DNA of 64,000 bases from Desulfuromonadales bacterium. GTDB lineage: Bacteria > Desulfobacterota > Desulfuromonadia > Desulfuromonadales > BM103. Of this stretch, positions 34,737 to 43,758 are shown piece by piece. The translations under genes were made by a program, and so were the position numbers. The notes under the pieces are model-generated. The model was not told the origin of the DNA, searched no databases, and saw nothing but the letters and a program-made list of their open reading frames with translations. Positions within the stretch are counted from its first letter, which is position 1. Every line of letters starts with the position of its first letter. The stretch covers positions 1 through 64,000 of the forward strand of contig JAMONP010000087.1 of NCBI GenBank assembly GCA_027065695.1. The letters run 5' to 3'.

Positions 34737-34900
34737 AGGAGACTGTCGGACTATCCATGACCCGGCTGCAAATCCGGCTGTTTGGCCCATATTTCAGCTC
34801 CTTTTCGATCAATAGCTATGGCTATTAACCTCAAACGAGCCAAAATCTGGTCTCAAACTTCCGAATTTTCGCTTCGGCCCGTACAGTCCGACAGACTCCT
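34737..34900. repeat. MITE-like element, copy A (164 bp)
   Basis: The ends AGGAGACTGTCGGAC and GTCCGACAGACTCCT form 15 bp terminal inverted repeats with one mismatch. The interior (GGCTGTTTGGCCCATATTTC, ATAGCTATGGCTATTA) is about 85-90% the same by eye as copy B at 38943. It carries no gene. It lies between pepN and the MFS gene, and the ORF-track start of the MFS gene falls inside it. Confidence 0.85.
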
Positions 34901-34949
34901 AGCAAGATACCGCAATTTTGCGATGGTGGCAAAGAGCAATCTATGCCTC

Positions 34950-34978
34950 TTGACTCCCTTCCAACTCCAAGTCAGAAT
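34950..34978 (+). promoter_or_regulatory. Candidate sigma70 promoter for the MFS gene
   Basis: TTGACT, 17 bp, CAGAAT, about 35 bp upstream of the chosen ATG at 35013 and just outside the repeat element. The -35 is strong and the -10 moderate. Confidence 0.4.
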
Positions 34979-35012
34979 ACCGGCGAACTCAACCTTAACC
35001 GGACACAACCCA

Positions 35013-36155
35013 ATGCTCTACACTACCGCATTCTGGGCCATGGCAATAGCAAACCTCTGCCATACAGCCAGCTTCAGCGCCTTCTTCCTCCTGCCACTGT
35101 ATATTCTTGACCACGGCGGCAATCAGGGTGATATCGGTGTCATTATGGGCGTGTTTGCCCTGGCTTCGGCGGTCAGCCGCCCCTGGGTGGCCGAGATGAT
35201 TGATCGCATCGGCCGCAAACGCAGTTACACCTTGGGCAGTATGCTCATGGTTGCCTCACCATTGCTCTATATTTTCATTCAGGATCCGCTTGGCTCAAGC
35301 TATCCCCTCTTCCTGCTGATTCGTGTTATCCACGGTGTGGGGCTGGCTATCTGTTTCACTGCGGTATTCACGTTCATGGCAGATATCCTGCCGCAGGAGC
35401 GTCTCAACGAGGGGATTGGTATGTTCGGCATCTCCGGCCTGATCGGCATTGCGATCGGCCCGGTGTTAGCTGAAATTATTCTAAAACATTACAGCTTCTT
35501 CGGTCTTTTTCTCACCGCCGCAGGCCTGGCTGCCATTGCACTGCTCGTTCATCAACCACTCCAGGAAAGCTACCCTGAACGCAGCACAAAGAGTCAGTCA
35601 ACATTCTTCGGCCTGCTCAAGCGAGAGAAATTCATCGTTGTGGGGCTCCTGTCCATGCTCTTTGGATTCGGCCTGGCTGGAACTGGTGGTTTTGTCGCCC
35701 CACTGGCCGAAGAACGCAACCTTGGTTTTATCTCTGTTTATTTTTTCTGTTACTCCGGAGGAGCCATCGCAGTACGTTTCGTTGGTGGCAGACTGGCAGA
35801 TTCTCTGAGTGAGAACCGCATCCTCCCCTACAGTATTGTCTTGTACATGGCAGGTCTATTCCTCCTGCCATTTACATACAACCAAGCCACGCTCTGTGCC
35901 GCAGGGATTCTCTCCGGCGTCGGTCACGGCTTGCTCTTTCCGCTTTTGAACACCATGGCTATCCGTAACGAACCGGCCGCAATCCGCGGCAAGGTAACTG
36001 GCATTTTTACCGGGGGAATCGATACGGGAATCTTTGCCGGATCGCTGATTTTAGGCTATATTGGCAAATGGTTCGGACTGAATATTCTCTTTATCTGCGC
36101 AGGGCTGAGCATGGCTTTCGCACTGATCATCTTTCGTTTTCACAAGCCACGCTAG
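35013..36155 (+). CDS. Major facilitator superfamily transporter
   Basis: 380 aa with about 12 membrane segments. The ATG at 35013 starts at the first membrane helix (MLYTTAFWAMAIANLCH); the longer ORF-track version runs through the MITE and is not credible. The loop between helices 2 and 3 has the MFS signature as EMIDRIGRKRSYTLG (GxxxDRxGRR-like). It looks like a drug or metabolite exporter of the YfcJ/arabinose-efflux type; the substrate is unknown. No clear SD precedes the ATG. Confidence 0.87.
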   Translation: MLYTTAFWAMAIANLCHTASFSAFFLLPLYILDHGGNQGDIGVIMGVFALASAVSRPWVAEMIDRIGRKRSYTLGSMLMVASPLLYIFIQDPLGSSYPLFLLIRVIHGVGLAICFTAVFTFMADILPQERLNEGIGMFGISGLIGIAIGPVLAEIILKHYSFFGLFLTAAGLAAIALLVHQPLQESYPERSTKSQSTFFGLLKREKFIVVGLLSMLFGFGLAGTGGFVAPLAEERNLGFISVYFFCYSGGAIAVRFVGGRLADSLSENRILPYSIVLYMAGLFLLPFTYNQATLCAAGILSGVGHGLLFPLLNTMAIRNEPAAIRGKVTGIFTGGIDTGIFAGSLILGYIGKWFGLNILFICAGLSMAFALIIFRFHKPR

Positions 36156-36171
36156 CAACCTGTCCAATCAC

Positions 36172-38838
36172 CTAACGCATCAAATTCCGCAGCACATAAT
36201 TAAGAATCCCACCACTCTGAAAATACTGCACCTCATTAGCAGTATCAATCCGACAGGTCACAACAACATCATCACGACTGCCATCGGCACGATTGATACG
36301 CAAAATAATGTCCTGTCCTGGTTCTGGATCTTGCACTTGTCCAACCAGATCAAAGGTTTCGCTACCGTCGATACTGAGAGTTTTGCGGCTGTCACCCGCT
36401 TTAAACTGCAAGGGCAAAATCCCCATACCAACCAGGTTGGAGCGATGAATTCGTTCGTAACTCTCCGTAACCACCGCTTTCACACCAAGCAGCAGAGTCC
36501 CCTTGGCCGCCCAATCACGACTTGATCCGGTGCCATACTCTTTGCCGCCGATGATGATTAAAGGAGTCTTTGCCTCGGCATACTGCATGGCCGCATCGAA
36601 GATACTGACCTGCTCGTCATCAGGCAGGACTTTGGTAAAACCACCTTCAACACCTGGCACCAGTTCGTTCTTCAAGCGAATATTGGCAAAGGTGCCACGT
36701 ATCATCACTTCGTGGTTACCGCGCCGTGACCCGTAGGAGTTAAAGTCGGCCGGGCCGATATCACGTTCACGCAGGTAGACACCGGCAGGACTACTCGCCA
36801 GAATTGACCCGGCAGGTGAGATATGATCCGTAGTGATCGAATCCCCTAGCAAAGCCAGGAGCCGAGCCCCGTAAAAACCTTCCAGCCCAGTGGACATTTC
36901 GTCGCGAACTTCAAAGAATGACGGCTCCTGAATATAAGTCGACTGATCTTCCCAGGTATAAGTCTCGCCTTCTGGAATCGGCAGGCTGCGCCAACTCTCT
37001 TCACCACTAAAGACATCGGCATATTTGTCACGGAACATATCGGCTGAAACCAGTTTAACCATCTCGGCCACTTCTTCATCACTCGGCCAGATATCTTTCA
37101 GGTAGACATCATTACCTTGCTGATCCTGACCAAGCGCTTCAGCGGTCAGGTCCATGCAGGTGTTGCCAGCCAGGGCAAAGGCCACCACCAGAGGTGGCGA
37201 AGCCAACCAGTTGGCCTTGGTGTGGGAGTGCACCCGGCCCTCAAAGTTGCGGTTGCCGGAAAGAACTGAACAGACCGTCATATCGCTTGCGGTGATCGCC
37301 TCAGCAATCGGCCCGCTCAAAGGCCCGGAGTTGCCGATACAGGTGGTACAGCCATAGCCGACGACATTAAAACCAATCTGGTTGAGATAGGTCTGCAGAC
37401 CAGCTTTCTTCAAATAGTCGGTCACGACCTTGGAACCAGGAGCCAGCGAGGTTTTGACCCAGGGCTTCTGTACAAGACCTTTTTCAACCGCCTTCTTGGC
37501 CACCAGGCCGGCAGCCATCATCACCGCCGGATTTGAGGTGTTGGTGCATGAGGTAATCGCTGCGATGACAACATCACCCTGGCTCAAGTTATAATCACAA
37601 CCAGCGACAACGGCACTTCGGTCAACCGCATCGGCAGGGATAACTGCTATCGTCGCGTTTTTCAAATCTTCGAGATCGACACGATCTTGAGGGCGTTTCG
37701 GGCCAGCAAGACTCGGTTTGACAGACCCCAGATCAAGTTCCAGAACATCTGTGTACTCAGGATCGACCATACCGTCAAAGCGCCACAAACCCTGCTGTTT
37801 GGCATAAGCTTCAACCAGGGCAAGCGTTGCATCATCACGATTGGAGAGCCGCAGATAATCGAGAGTCACATCATCGATCGGGAACCAGCCGCAGGTCGCA
37901 CCATACTCAGGGGCCATGTTGGCAATGGTTGCTCGGTCGGCCAATGGTAATTTTGTCAGACCGTCACCGAAGAATTCGACAAACTTGCTGACCACGCCAA
38001 AGTTGCGTAGCATCTGTGTCACTGTCAGGACCAGATCAGTAGCCGTCACACCTTCATTCAGGCTGCCGGTCATGCGGAAGCCGACAACTTCCGGAATAAT
38101 CATCGAAACCGGCTGACCAAGCATAGCCGCCTCGGCCTCGATACCACCAACGCCCCAGCCAAGCACGGCCAGACCGTTGATCATAGTGGTGTGACTGTCA
38201 GTACCGACGAGAGTGTCCGGGTAAGCGACCTTTTTACCATCACGCTCTTCCGACCAGACCGTTCGTGCCAGGTACTCGAGATTCACCTGGTGGCAGATGC
38301 CAGTACCCGGCGGTACAACCCGGAAATTATCGAAAGCCTTCTGTCCCCAGCGCAAGAAGGCATAGCGTTCGCGATTACGCTCCATCTCCTTATCAACGTT
38401 ATAGGCAAACGCTTCCGGCATGGCGTACTTGTCGACCATAACCGAGTGGTCAATCACCAGGTCCACCGGAATTTGCGGGTTGATCTTTTGCGGGTCACCA
38501 CCAACCCTGGCAACCGCATCGCGCATTGCCGCCAGATCAACAACCGCCGGTACACCGGTGAAATCCTGCATCAGCACCCTTGCCGGACGGAAGGCAATCT
38601 CATGATCTGAGCTGCGTTGGCCGAGCCAATCAACCACTGCATCGATATCTTCTGCGGTGACCGAATCGCCATCTTCATTACGCAAAAGGTTTTCCAGCAG
38701 CACCTTGAGAGTGAGCGGCAAACGCGCCACCTCACTACGTTTTGCCGCCAGGGTTTGCAGGCTGAAATATTCATAGGCCATACCGTCAACATCGAGGGTC
38801 TGCCGGGTGTTAAAGCTGTTAAGACTATCGTTACTCAT
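36172..38838 (-). CDS. acnA: Aconitate hydratase A
   Basis: 888 aa, the AcnA/IRP1 length. It interconverts citrate and isocitrate in the TCA cycle. The 4Fe-4S ligands are in ITSCTNTSNP and YGCTTCIGNSGPL. The N-terminal signatures include GTDSHTTMINGL and the C-terminal swivel domain has YGTGSSRDWAAKGT. AGAGAGAGAAGATT precedes the ATG. It is transcribed alone, facing away from mscS across the MITE copy B. Confidence 0.97.
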   Translation of the reverse strand: MSNDSLNSFNTRQTLDVDGMAYEYFSLQTLAAKRSEVARLPLTLKVLLENLLRNEDGDSVTAEDIDAVVDWLGQRSSDHEIAFRPARVLMQDFTGVPAVVDLAAMRDAVARVGGDPQKINPQIPVDLVIDHSVMVDKYAMPEAFAYNVDKEMERNRERYAFLRWGQKAFDNFRVVPPGTGICHQVNLEYLARTVWSEERDGKKVAYPDTLVGTDSHTTMINGLAVLGWGVGGIEAEAAMLGQPVSMIIPEVVGFRMTGSLNEGVTATDLVLTVTQMLRNFGVVSKFVEFFGDGLTKLPLADRATIANMAPEYGATCGWFPIDDVTLDYLRLSNRDDATLALVEAYAKQQGLWRFDGMVDPEYTDVLELDLGSVKPSLAGPKRPQDRVDLEDLKNATIAVIPADAVDRSAVVAGCDYNLSQGDVVIAAITSCTNTSNPAVMMAAGLVAKKAVEKGLVQKPWVKTSLAPGSKVVTDYLKKAGLQTYLNQIGFNVVGYGCTTCIGNSGPLSGPIAEAITASDMTVCSVLSGNRNFEGRVHSHTKANWLASPPLVVAFALAGNTCMDLTAEALGQDQQGNDVYLKDIWPSDEEVAEMVKLVSADMFRDKYADVFSGEESWRSLPIPEGETYTWEDQSTYIQEPSFFEVRDEMSTGLEGFYGARLLALLGDSITTDHISPAGSILASSPAGVYLRERDIGPADFNSYGSRRGNHEVMIRGTFANIRLKNELVPGVEGGFTKVLPDDEQVSIFDAAMQYAEAKTPLIIIGGKEYGTGSSRDWAAKGTLLLGVKAVVTESYERIHRSNLVGMGILPLQFKAGDSRKTLSIDGSETFDLVGQVQDPEPGQDIILRINRADGSRDDVVVTCRIDTANEVQYFQSGGILNYVLRNLMR

Positions 38839-38942
38839 AATCTTCTCTCTCTTTCATCAATTCGAGCACAGGTTGAGTATTTTCTGTCAAACCCATTCTA
38901 CCACAAACTCTCTGCAGCACTTGGTTCCTGATACATTTCCCC

Positions 38943-39105
38943 AGGAGCCTGTCCGACAATCCATGATCGGCTGCAAACCCAGCTGTTTGGCCCATATTTC
39001 AGCTCCTTTTCGACCAATAGCTATGGCTATTACTCTCAAACAAGCCAAAATCTGTTCTCAAACTTCTGAGTTTTCGCTTCGACCCTTATTGTCGGACAGG
39101 CTCCT
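38943..39105. repeat. MITE-like element, copy B (163 bp) with perfect 18 bp inverted ends
   Basis: AGGAGCCTGTCCGACAAT at the left end is the exact reverse complement of ATTGTCGGACAGGCTCCT at the right end. The interior matches copy A at 34737. The size, lack of coding capacity and inverted ends suggest a non-autonomous transposable element. It lies in the acnA-mscS divergent gap, about 85 bp before the mscS ATG. Confidence 0.9.
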
Positions 39106-39190
39106 GAAGACACCACAGCCTTGCTTTTGACGATTTCATCTGTTAGCTTAAGGCGTTGTTTTTACAGCCTTGCCTTAGGAGGAGAACATC

Positions 39191-40297
39191 ATGGCAGAGT
39201 GGATGAACAATCAGGTTATCGGCATCACCATTGGCCAATATGCCATGGCACTTGGCATCGTCCTGATTGCCTATATTGCCAAAAAAGCTTTTGCCTACCT
39301 CTTTATCAAGGTATTGCTGCCTCTGGCACAAAAGTCCAAAAAGGAACTTGATGATCGTTTTCTTGCCTGCCTGCAGAAACCGACAGAATTCCTCATCTTC
39401 CTGATTGGACTTTTCATCGCCATGGGAATTCTGCAACTACCAAGTGAACCATTTGATTTTAACAAGCTTGCGACTGCGACGCTCAAGGCGTTGGTCATTT
39501 TCGATATCGCCTGGTTCCTTTTCAACTTGGTTGATATGATTGACCACTACCTGAGCAAATGGGCAAGCCGCACCAAATCGACCCTGGATGATCACCTGGC
39601 GCCCCTGCTGCGCAAAAGCTTACGTATCTTCATTGTCATCATGGCCTGTCTCATGGCGATCCAAACCTTCGGCTATCCGGTTACCGGGATTATTGCTTCA
39701 CTTGGTATCGGCGGTCTCGCCTTTGCCCTTGCCGCCAAAGACACAGTATCCAACATATTCGGCTCACTCATGATCATCTTTGATAGGCCCTTTCAGGTTG
39801 GAGACTGGATAAAAGCTGGCGATCTGGAAGGAACTGTCGAAGAGGTCGGTTTTCGCTCGACCAAGATCCGCACCTTCGCCAAGACCTTGATTTGCGTGCC
39901 GAACAACATTATTGCCAACATGGCTCTCGATAATTTCAGCCGCATGCCCAAGCGCCGCATTCGTCTTACGGTCGGTGTTTCCTACGACGCCACTCCGGCG
40001 CAGATGCGCGAAGTGGTCAGTCGAATTCGCGAGCTCTTAAAGACTCACCCGGCGATTGATCAGGACTTTTTCCTGGTCAACTTTACCGACTTTGGTGCTT
40101 CATCCCTCGACATCATGGTTTATTGCTTTACCACCACAACAGTCTGGGGAGAATACCTCGATGCCCGCGAGGATGTTTGCTTGAAGATCATGGATACGCT
40201 GGCAGATCTGGGACTGGTTATCGCCTTCCCGAGCACAACCGTTTACCTGCGTAAGGACGATACCGAAAAAAAAGAAACGATATCTGAAAAAACATGA
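39191..40297 (+). CDS. Small-conductance mechanosensitive channel, MscS family
   Basis: 368 aa. Several N-terminal membrane helices precede the conserved MscS pore and beta domain: GYPVTGIIASLGIGGLAFAL (TM3-like pore helix), then NIFGSLMIIFDRPFQVGDWI and GTVEEVGFRSTKIRT. MscS channels open under membrane tension to release solutes after osmotic downshift. It is larger than E. coli MscS (286 aa), with an extra N-terminal helix pair. AGGAGGAGAACATC precedes the ATG. Confidence 0.93.
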   Translation: MAEWMNNQVIGITIGQYAMALGIVLIAYIAKKAFAYLFIKVLLPLAQKSKKELDDRFLACLQKPTEFLIFLIGLFIAMGILQLPSEPFDFNKLATATLKALVIFDIAWFLFNLVDMIDHYLSKWASRTKSTLDDHLAPLLRKSLRIFIVIMACLMAIQTFGYPVTGIIASLGIGGLAFALAAKDTVSNIFGSLMIIFDRPFQVGDWIKAGDLEGTVEEVGFRSTKIRTFAKTLICVPNNIIANMALDNFSRMPKRRIRLTVGVSYDATPAQMREVVSRIRELLKTHPAIDQDFFLVNFTDFGASSLDIMVYCFTTTTVWGEYLDAREDVCLKIMDTLADLGLVIAFPSTTVYLRKDDTEKKETISEKT

Positions 40298-40321
40298 GCT
40301 ATTCATTTATATAGGAGGAAA

Positions 40322-40588
40322 ATGATGCGTAGATTGATTTTCTGGATGGTACTGGTTGTGCTGGTCAGCGGCTGCTCACCCTGGATCGGCATGTACAAAA
40401 TTGAACTCGGCATGTCCAAACCCGAGGTCATTCAACAGATGGGCAAGCCCAGTAATGCCTCGGGTAGTGGCAATGAAGAATACCTCTGGTATGTCCCCGC
40501 TAACCGCTTCTGGGAACGCTATTATGTTCACATTATCGACGGCAAGGTTGAATCCTACGGACAGCTTGGCAAGCAAGAAGAAAAATAG
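40322..40588 (+). CDS. Small SmpA/OmlA-like lipoprotein
   Basis: 88 aa. A short signal peptide ends in a lipobox (VVLVSGCSPW), so the mature protein would be lipid-anchored. The rest has the BamE/SmpA-like pattern ELGMSKPEVIQQMGKPSNAS followed by a YLWYVP strand. BamE itself helps outer-membrane protein assembly; this short copy may do something else. It starts 24 bp after mscS with AGGAGGAAA upstream, so they may be co-transcribed. Confidence 0.8.
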   Translation: MMRRLIFWMVLVVLVSGCSPWIGMYKIELGMSKPEVIQQMGKPSNASGSGNEEYLWYVPANRFWERYYVHIIDGKVESYGQLGKQEEK

Positions 40589-40639
40589 CCGTAGCAAGCA
40601 TCTAGTTACTTTGGTCCCAGCTGACTCCATGAGGAGATT

Positions 40640-41767
40640 ATGTCCGCAGAGGTTTATTTCACAGACATGCGTACTGGTATGCGAGAAAACTTGCATACCA
40701 AACTGGAGAGACTGACCGATAAAGCCGGGATCTCAAAGATGATCCAGCCCGGCGAACTCGTCGCCATCAAGATGCACTTTGGCGAAAAGGGCGGACACGC
40801 TTATATCAGACCGACATTTGTGCGCAGGATAGTTGACCAGATAAAGGCCCTCGGTGGCAAACCCTTCCTGACCGATTCGAGCACCCTTTATCCGGGTGAA
40901 CGTAAAGAGGCGGTCTCAGCTCTTACCTGTGCCATCGAAAATGGTTTTGCTTATGCCGTTGTCAACGCACCGCTCATTATGAGTGACGGCTTGCGCGGCC
41001 ATTCGGCGCGTCGAGTTAGCGTTCCGGGAGAACTCCTCACAGAAGTTGATATCGGCCTGGAAATCATCGAAGCAGACGCCCTGATTGTGCTCAGCCATTT
41101 CAAATGTCACGAATTGACAGGCTTTGGTGGAGCGATCAAAAACCTTGCCATGGGCTGCTCAAGCCGCGAAGGAAAACTCGAACAACACTCCACTATTGCT
41201 CCTAGCATTTCTGAGAAGCATTGCACCTCCTGCGGTGCCTGTCTTAAAGCCTGTGCTCACGATGCCATTGATCTCAGCAGCGGCAAAGCGATTATCGATG
41301 AAAATCGCTGTGTCGGCTGTGGACGCTGCATCACTGTCTGTGAGCCTCAGGCGATTCGTATCCAATGGAATGAAGAATCAGCTCTGGTCATGAAAAAAAT
41401 GGCGGAGTATTCACTCGGTGCCCTCAGCGGTAAAGACCATAAGCACCTTTTCATCAACTTCATAACCCAGGTCTCTCCATCCTGTGATTGCTATGGCCAT
41501 ACTGACGCACCAATTGTTCCCGATCTCGGCATCCTTGCCTCAACCGACCCCGTAGCCCTGGATCAGGCCTGCGCCGATCTGGTCAACCAGGCACGCGGTC
41601 TGCCTGACACTGCGATGAAATCAGGCCATGAACCTGGTGACGACAAGTTTCGCAGCATCTACCCGCAGATTGACTGGGAAGTGCAGCTGAAGCATGGCGA
41701 GAAAGTCGGTCTTGGGCAGCGGCTGTATAAATTAATAAGGTTGGAACCGGAGCGTGAAAAGTGGTGA
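40640..41767 (+). CDS. DUF362 protein with two 4Fe-4S clusters
   Basis: 375 aa. The DUF362 domain (about 1-180: VAIKMHFGEKGGHAYIRPTF, LSHFKCHELTGFGGAIKNLA) is joined to a ferredoxin-like region with CTSCGACLKACAHDAI and CVGCGRCITVCEP, then a second DUF362 part. Proteins of this type are common in anaerobes; their role is not established, though an electron-transfer or ligand-binding function is likely. TGAGGAGAT precedes the ATG. It is 51 bp after the lipoprotein gene and converges on resB. Confidence 0.88.
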   Translation: MSAEVYFTDMRTGMRENLHTKLERLTDKAGISKMIQPGELVAIKMHFGEKGGHAYIRPTFVRRIVDQIKALGGKPFLTDSSTLYPGERKEAVSALTCAIENGFAYAVVNAPLIMSDGLRGHSARRVSVPGELLTEVDIGLEIIEADALIVLSHFKCHELTGFGGAIKNLAMGCSSREGKLEQHSTIAPSISEKHCTSCGACLKACAHDAIDLSSGKAIIDENRCVGCGRCITVCEPQAIRIQWNEESALVMKKMAEYSLGALSGKDHKHLFINFITQVSPSCDCYGHTDAPIVPDLGILASTDPVALDQACADLVNQARGLPDTAMKSGHEPGDDKFRSIYPQIDWEVQLKHGEKVGLGQRLYKLIRLEPEREKW

Positions 41768-41782
41768 TCAGGAATTAATCAT

Positions 41783-43003
41783 CTATACTTCAAACGCTGC
41801 CAGCAATGCTTGCAGTCTTTGCCTGCCAACTTCACCACTAAAACCTGTCAGGGAAACCAGACCGTAGCCGTTAGCCGTTGGCACCAACCCCACGGCACGC
41901 AAACGTAGCGTAAAAACCAGAAACAGGGTCAGAACCAGAGCTATACACCCCGCCCAGACCAGCGGCTCACCTGGATCTTTGGACATCTGGAATCCACATG
42001 ACCAGAAACCGGATTCTTCACGATTATAGGCAGTCTGATAAATTGCCACACCGCGATGAACCAAGGGCTTATTGACTTCAATAACTCCCTGACGGACAAC
42101 TTCACCATTTTCGAGAATGGAGACTTCACTTTGTAGTTGCTTGAGGATCGGATCGCGAAAGGCAGTAGGTTTGATCTCTACACCTAGGTCAATACTGTTC
42201 GGATAAGTCCTCTGTCCGCTCAGGCTGTGGTATTCGCCAAGCTGAACACCATCACGGATAACACCAAGAATTAAATGCTGCTCTTCAGGAAGAAAACGTA
42301 AGACCTGTACACTCAGCTCAGGAGAAATCACAACCGTTTTTCCCTCGCGACTTTCAAACTCCTGCAACTGTTCACGGCTTTGCTTGTCATAAGTGGCAAA
42401 ACGCAGATCAATCGGGTAATATTGTGGCTCAAAATTATCCAGGCGGAAGGTAAAACCGAGTGGCAGGTCTTCTTCAACGCCCCAGTCAAAGTAGGTATCA
42501 CTCTGGTGACTGACATAGATGTTCAGAGTACCGACAAAACCGAGTTGAGCGGCCCAGGCGCCAAGCATAATAGCCAGAATTGAAAGATGCATAATTGGCA
42601 GTGCCCATTGACCAGCCAGGCCTCTGCGGGCAAGCAGTCTGTCACCTGACCGGTTGGTACGATAACCCTGCTTCTGCAAACGATCTTCCAGTTCATTAAT
42701 GTTGCCTCTGGGCAGATCATAGCTCACCTGACCAGTTACTGGCTTCAAGCTATCCAGATGAGCAAGTAAACGTTTTTTACTGCCTGCAACCCGGACAAAG
42801 GTACGCCAGGTACAGGCCCCCAGATTGACGGCTAAGAAACCCAGTAACAGACGAAACCAGACGGACTGGTAATACAGCTCGAAGCGCTCTATATTCCCTT
42901 GCTCAACCGGCCAGATGGTACCAAATATGGCAACCAGAGATAGCCCCAGCAACAGGGTTAAGGTTAATTTTACCGAGCTAAAAAAATCAAGAACAGGTTT
43001 CAT
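41783..43003 (-). CDS. resB: ResB-like cytochrome c biogenesis protein
   Basis: 406 aa. Three N-terminal membrane segments (about 10-30, 52-70, 130-150), a large periplasmic domain, and a last helix near 355-375 (EPLVWAGCIALVLTLFLVF) match ResB/Ccs1. With CcsA it ferries heme for cytochrome c assembly. The VxFxSSxKLTLxLL-type start is seen as VLDFFSSVKLTLTLLLG. No ccsA/resC gene is adjacent here, which is unusual because the two are often neighbours. Confidence 0.9.
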   Translation of the reverse strand: MKPVLDFFSSVKLTLTLLLGLSLVAIFGTIWPVEQGNIERFELYYQSVWFRLLLGFLAVNLGACTWRTFVRVAGSKKRLLAHLDSLKPVTGQVSYDLPRGNINELEDRLQKQGYRTNRSGDRLLARRGLAGQWALPIMHLSILAIMLGAWAAQLGFVGTLNIYVSHQSDTYFDWGVEEDLPLGFTFRLDNFEPQYYPIDLRFATYDKQSREQLQEFESREGKTVVISPELSVQVLRFLPEEQHLILGVIRDGVQLGEYHSLSGQRTYPNSIDLGVEIKPTAFRDPILKQLQSEVSILENGEVVRQGVIEVNKPLVHRGVAIYQTAYNREESGFWSCGFQMSKDPGEPLVWAGCIALVLTLFLVFTLRLRAVGLVPTANGYGLVSLTGFSGEVGRQRLQALLAAFEV

Positions 43004-43105
43004 ATATTAAATCTACTTGTTTATAGGAAGGCGGTATCCTATCATTACCTTTAAGCAAACAACAACCGTCAGCTTGCCAATAAAAACACTGGAGACATAA
43101 TAGAA

Positions 43106-43492
43106 ATGATGGAAATCACTTTCCCGGGTGGCGTTCAAATCAATGCGCAATACGACAACTTCGTAATCGCCACGGACCAACCGGAAAAAAATGGCGGCCA
43201 GAACAGTGCCCCGTCACCTTTCGACCTGCTACTGGCCTCTCTGGGCACCTGTGCCGGCTTTTATGCCTTGCGTTTCTGTCAGGAGCGCAAGTTGGCAACC
43301 ACAGGGATGCGACTACAATTGAGTAACCAACGCAACGCCGCAACCAATCGACTTGAGCAGGTGAAGATCACGCTGCATCTACCAGACGGCTTCCCTGACA
43401 AATATCAAAGAGTTATTCTGCGTGCCATGGATCAGTGTTCCGTAAAAAAAGTGCTTATGGATCCACCAGAAATAGAAGTCCTTACGGCTTAA
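43106..43492 (+). CDS. OsmC family protein
   Basis: 128 aa. OsmC/Ohr-type proteins are small dimeric enzymes, many of which reduce organic peroxides with paired cysteines. Here one Cys lies in LLASLGTCAGFYALRFCQER and the second near the end in AMDQCSVKKVL. The N-terminal GGQNSAPSPFDLL is the family signature. It could be a peroxidase or a YhfA-like member of unknown function. Its last bases overlap the convergent DUF4911 gene by 4 bp. Confidence 0.88.
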   Translation: MMEITFPGGVQINAQYDNFVIATDQPEKNGGQNSAPSPFDLLLASLGTCAGFYALRFCQERKLATTGMRLQLSNQRNAATNRLEQVKITLHLPDGFPDKYQRVILRAMDQCSVKKVLMDPPEIEVLTA

Positions 43493-43734
43493 AGCGGCGG
43501 AATCGTTTCCGGTGCGTCAACTTTCTGCAAACCAATCTCGGCAACCAGAGACTGCAGTAAAGCCTCAAGCTCGCAGACGCGACTTGCAGAACAGGCAATC
43601 TCCACCAGGCCTTTCTGCTTATCCAGAGTCCGGGCGAAAGCCAGACCGTCATAACTCTCCAGAATAAACCGCAAGTGGCCGATCTCAGCGCGTGGCAGGA
43701 TGAAGTAACGTTTAGAGAATATTTCTGACGTCAT
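43489..43734 (-). CDS. Small DUF4911-like protein
   Basis: 81 aa. It has the pattern KRYFILPRAEIGHLRFILES then GLVEIACSASRVCELEALLQ, which I associate with DUF4911, a short family found mainly in delta-proteobacteria. The function is unknown. It is 24 bp downstream of nudC on the same strand, so it probably belongs to the Nudix transcript. Confidence 0.65.
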   Translation of the reverse strand: MTSEIFSKRYFILPRAEIGHLRFILESYDGLAFARTLDKQKGLVEIACSASRVCELEALLQSLVAEIGLQKVDAPETIPPL

Positions 43735-43758
43735 ATCGAATTCTTCGTGCTGAGATAG

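Noticed and set aside
34782-35012. Extended N-terminus of the MFS transporter
   Set aside because: The extra 77 codons run through the MITE-like element and the promoter region; the same residues (MAHISAPFR...) appear in the unrelated frame at 38807, showing that they come from the repeat.
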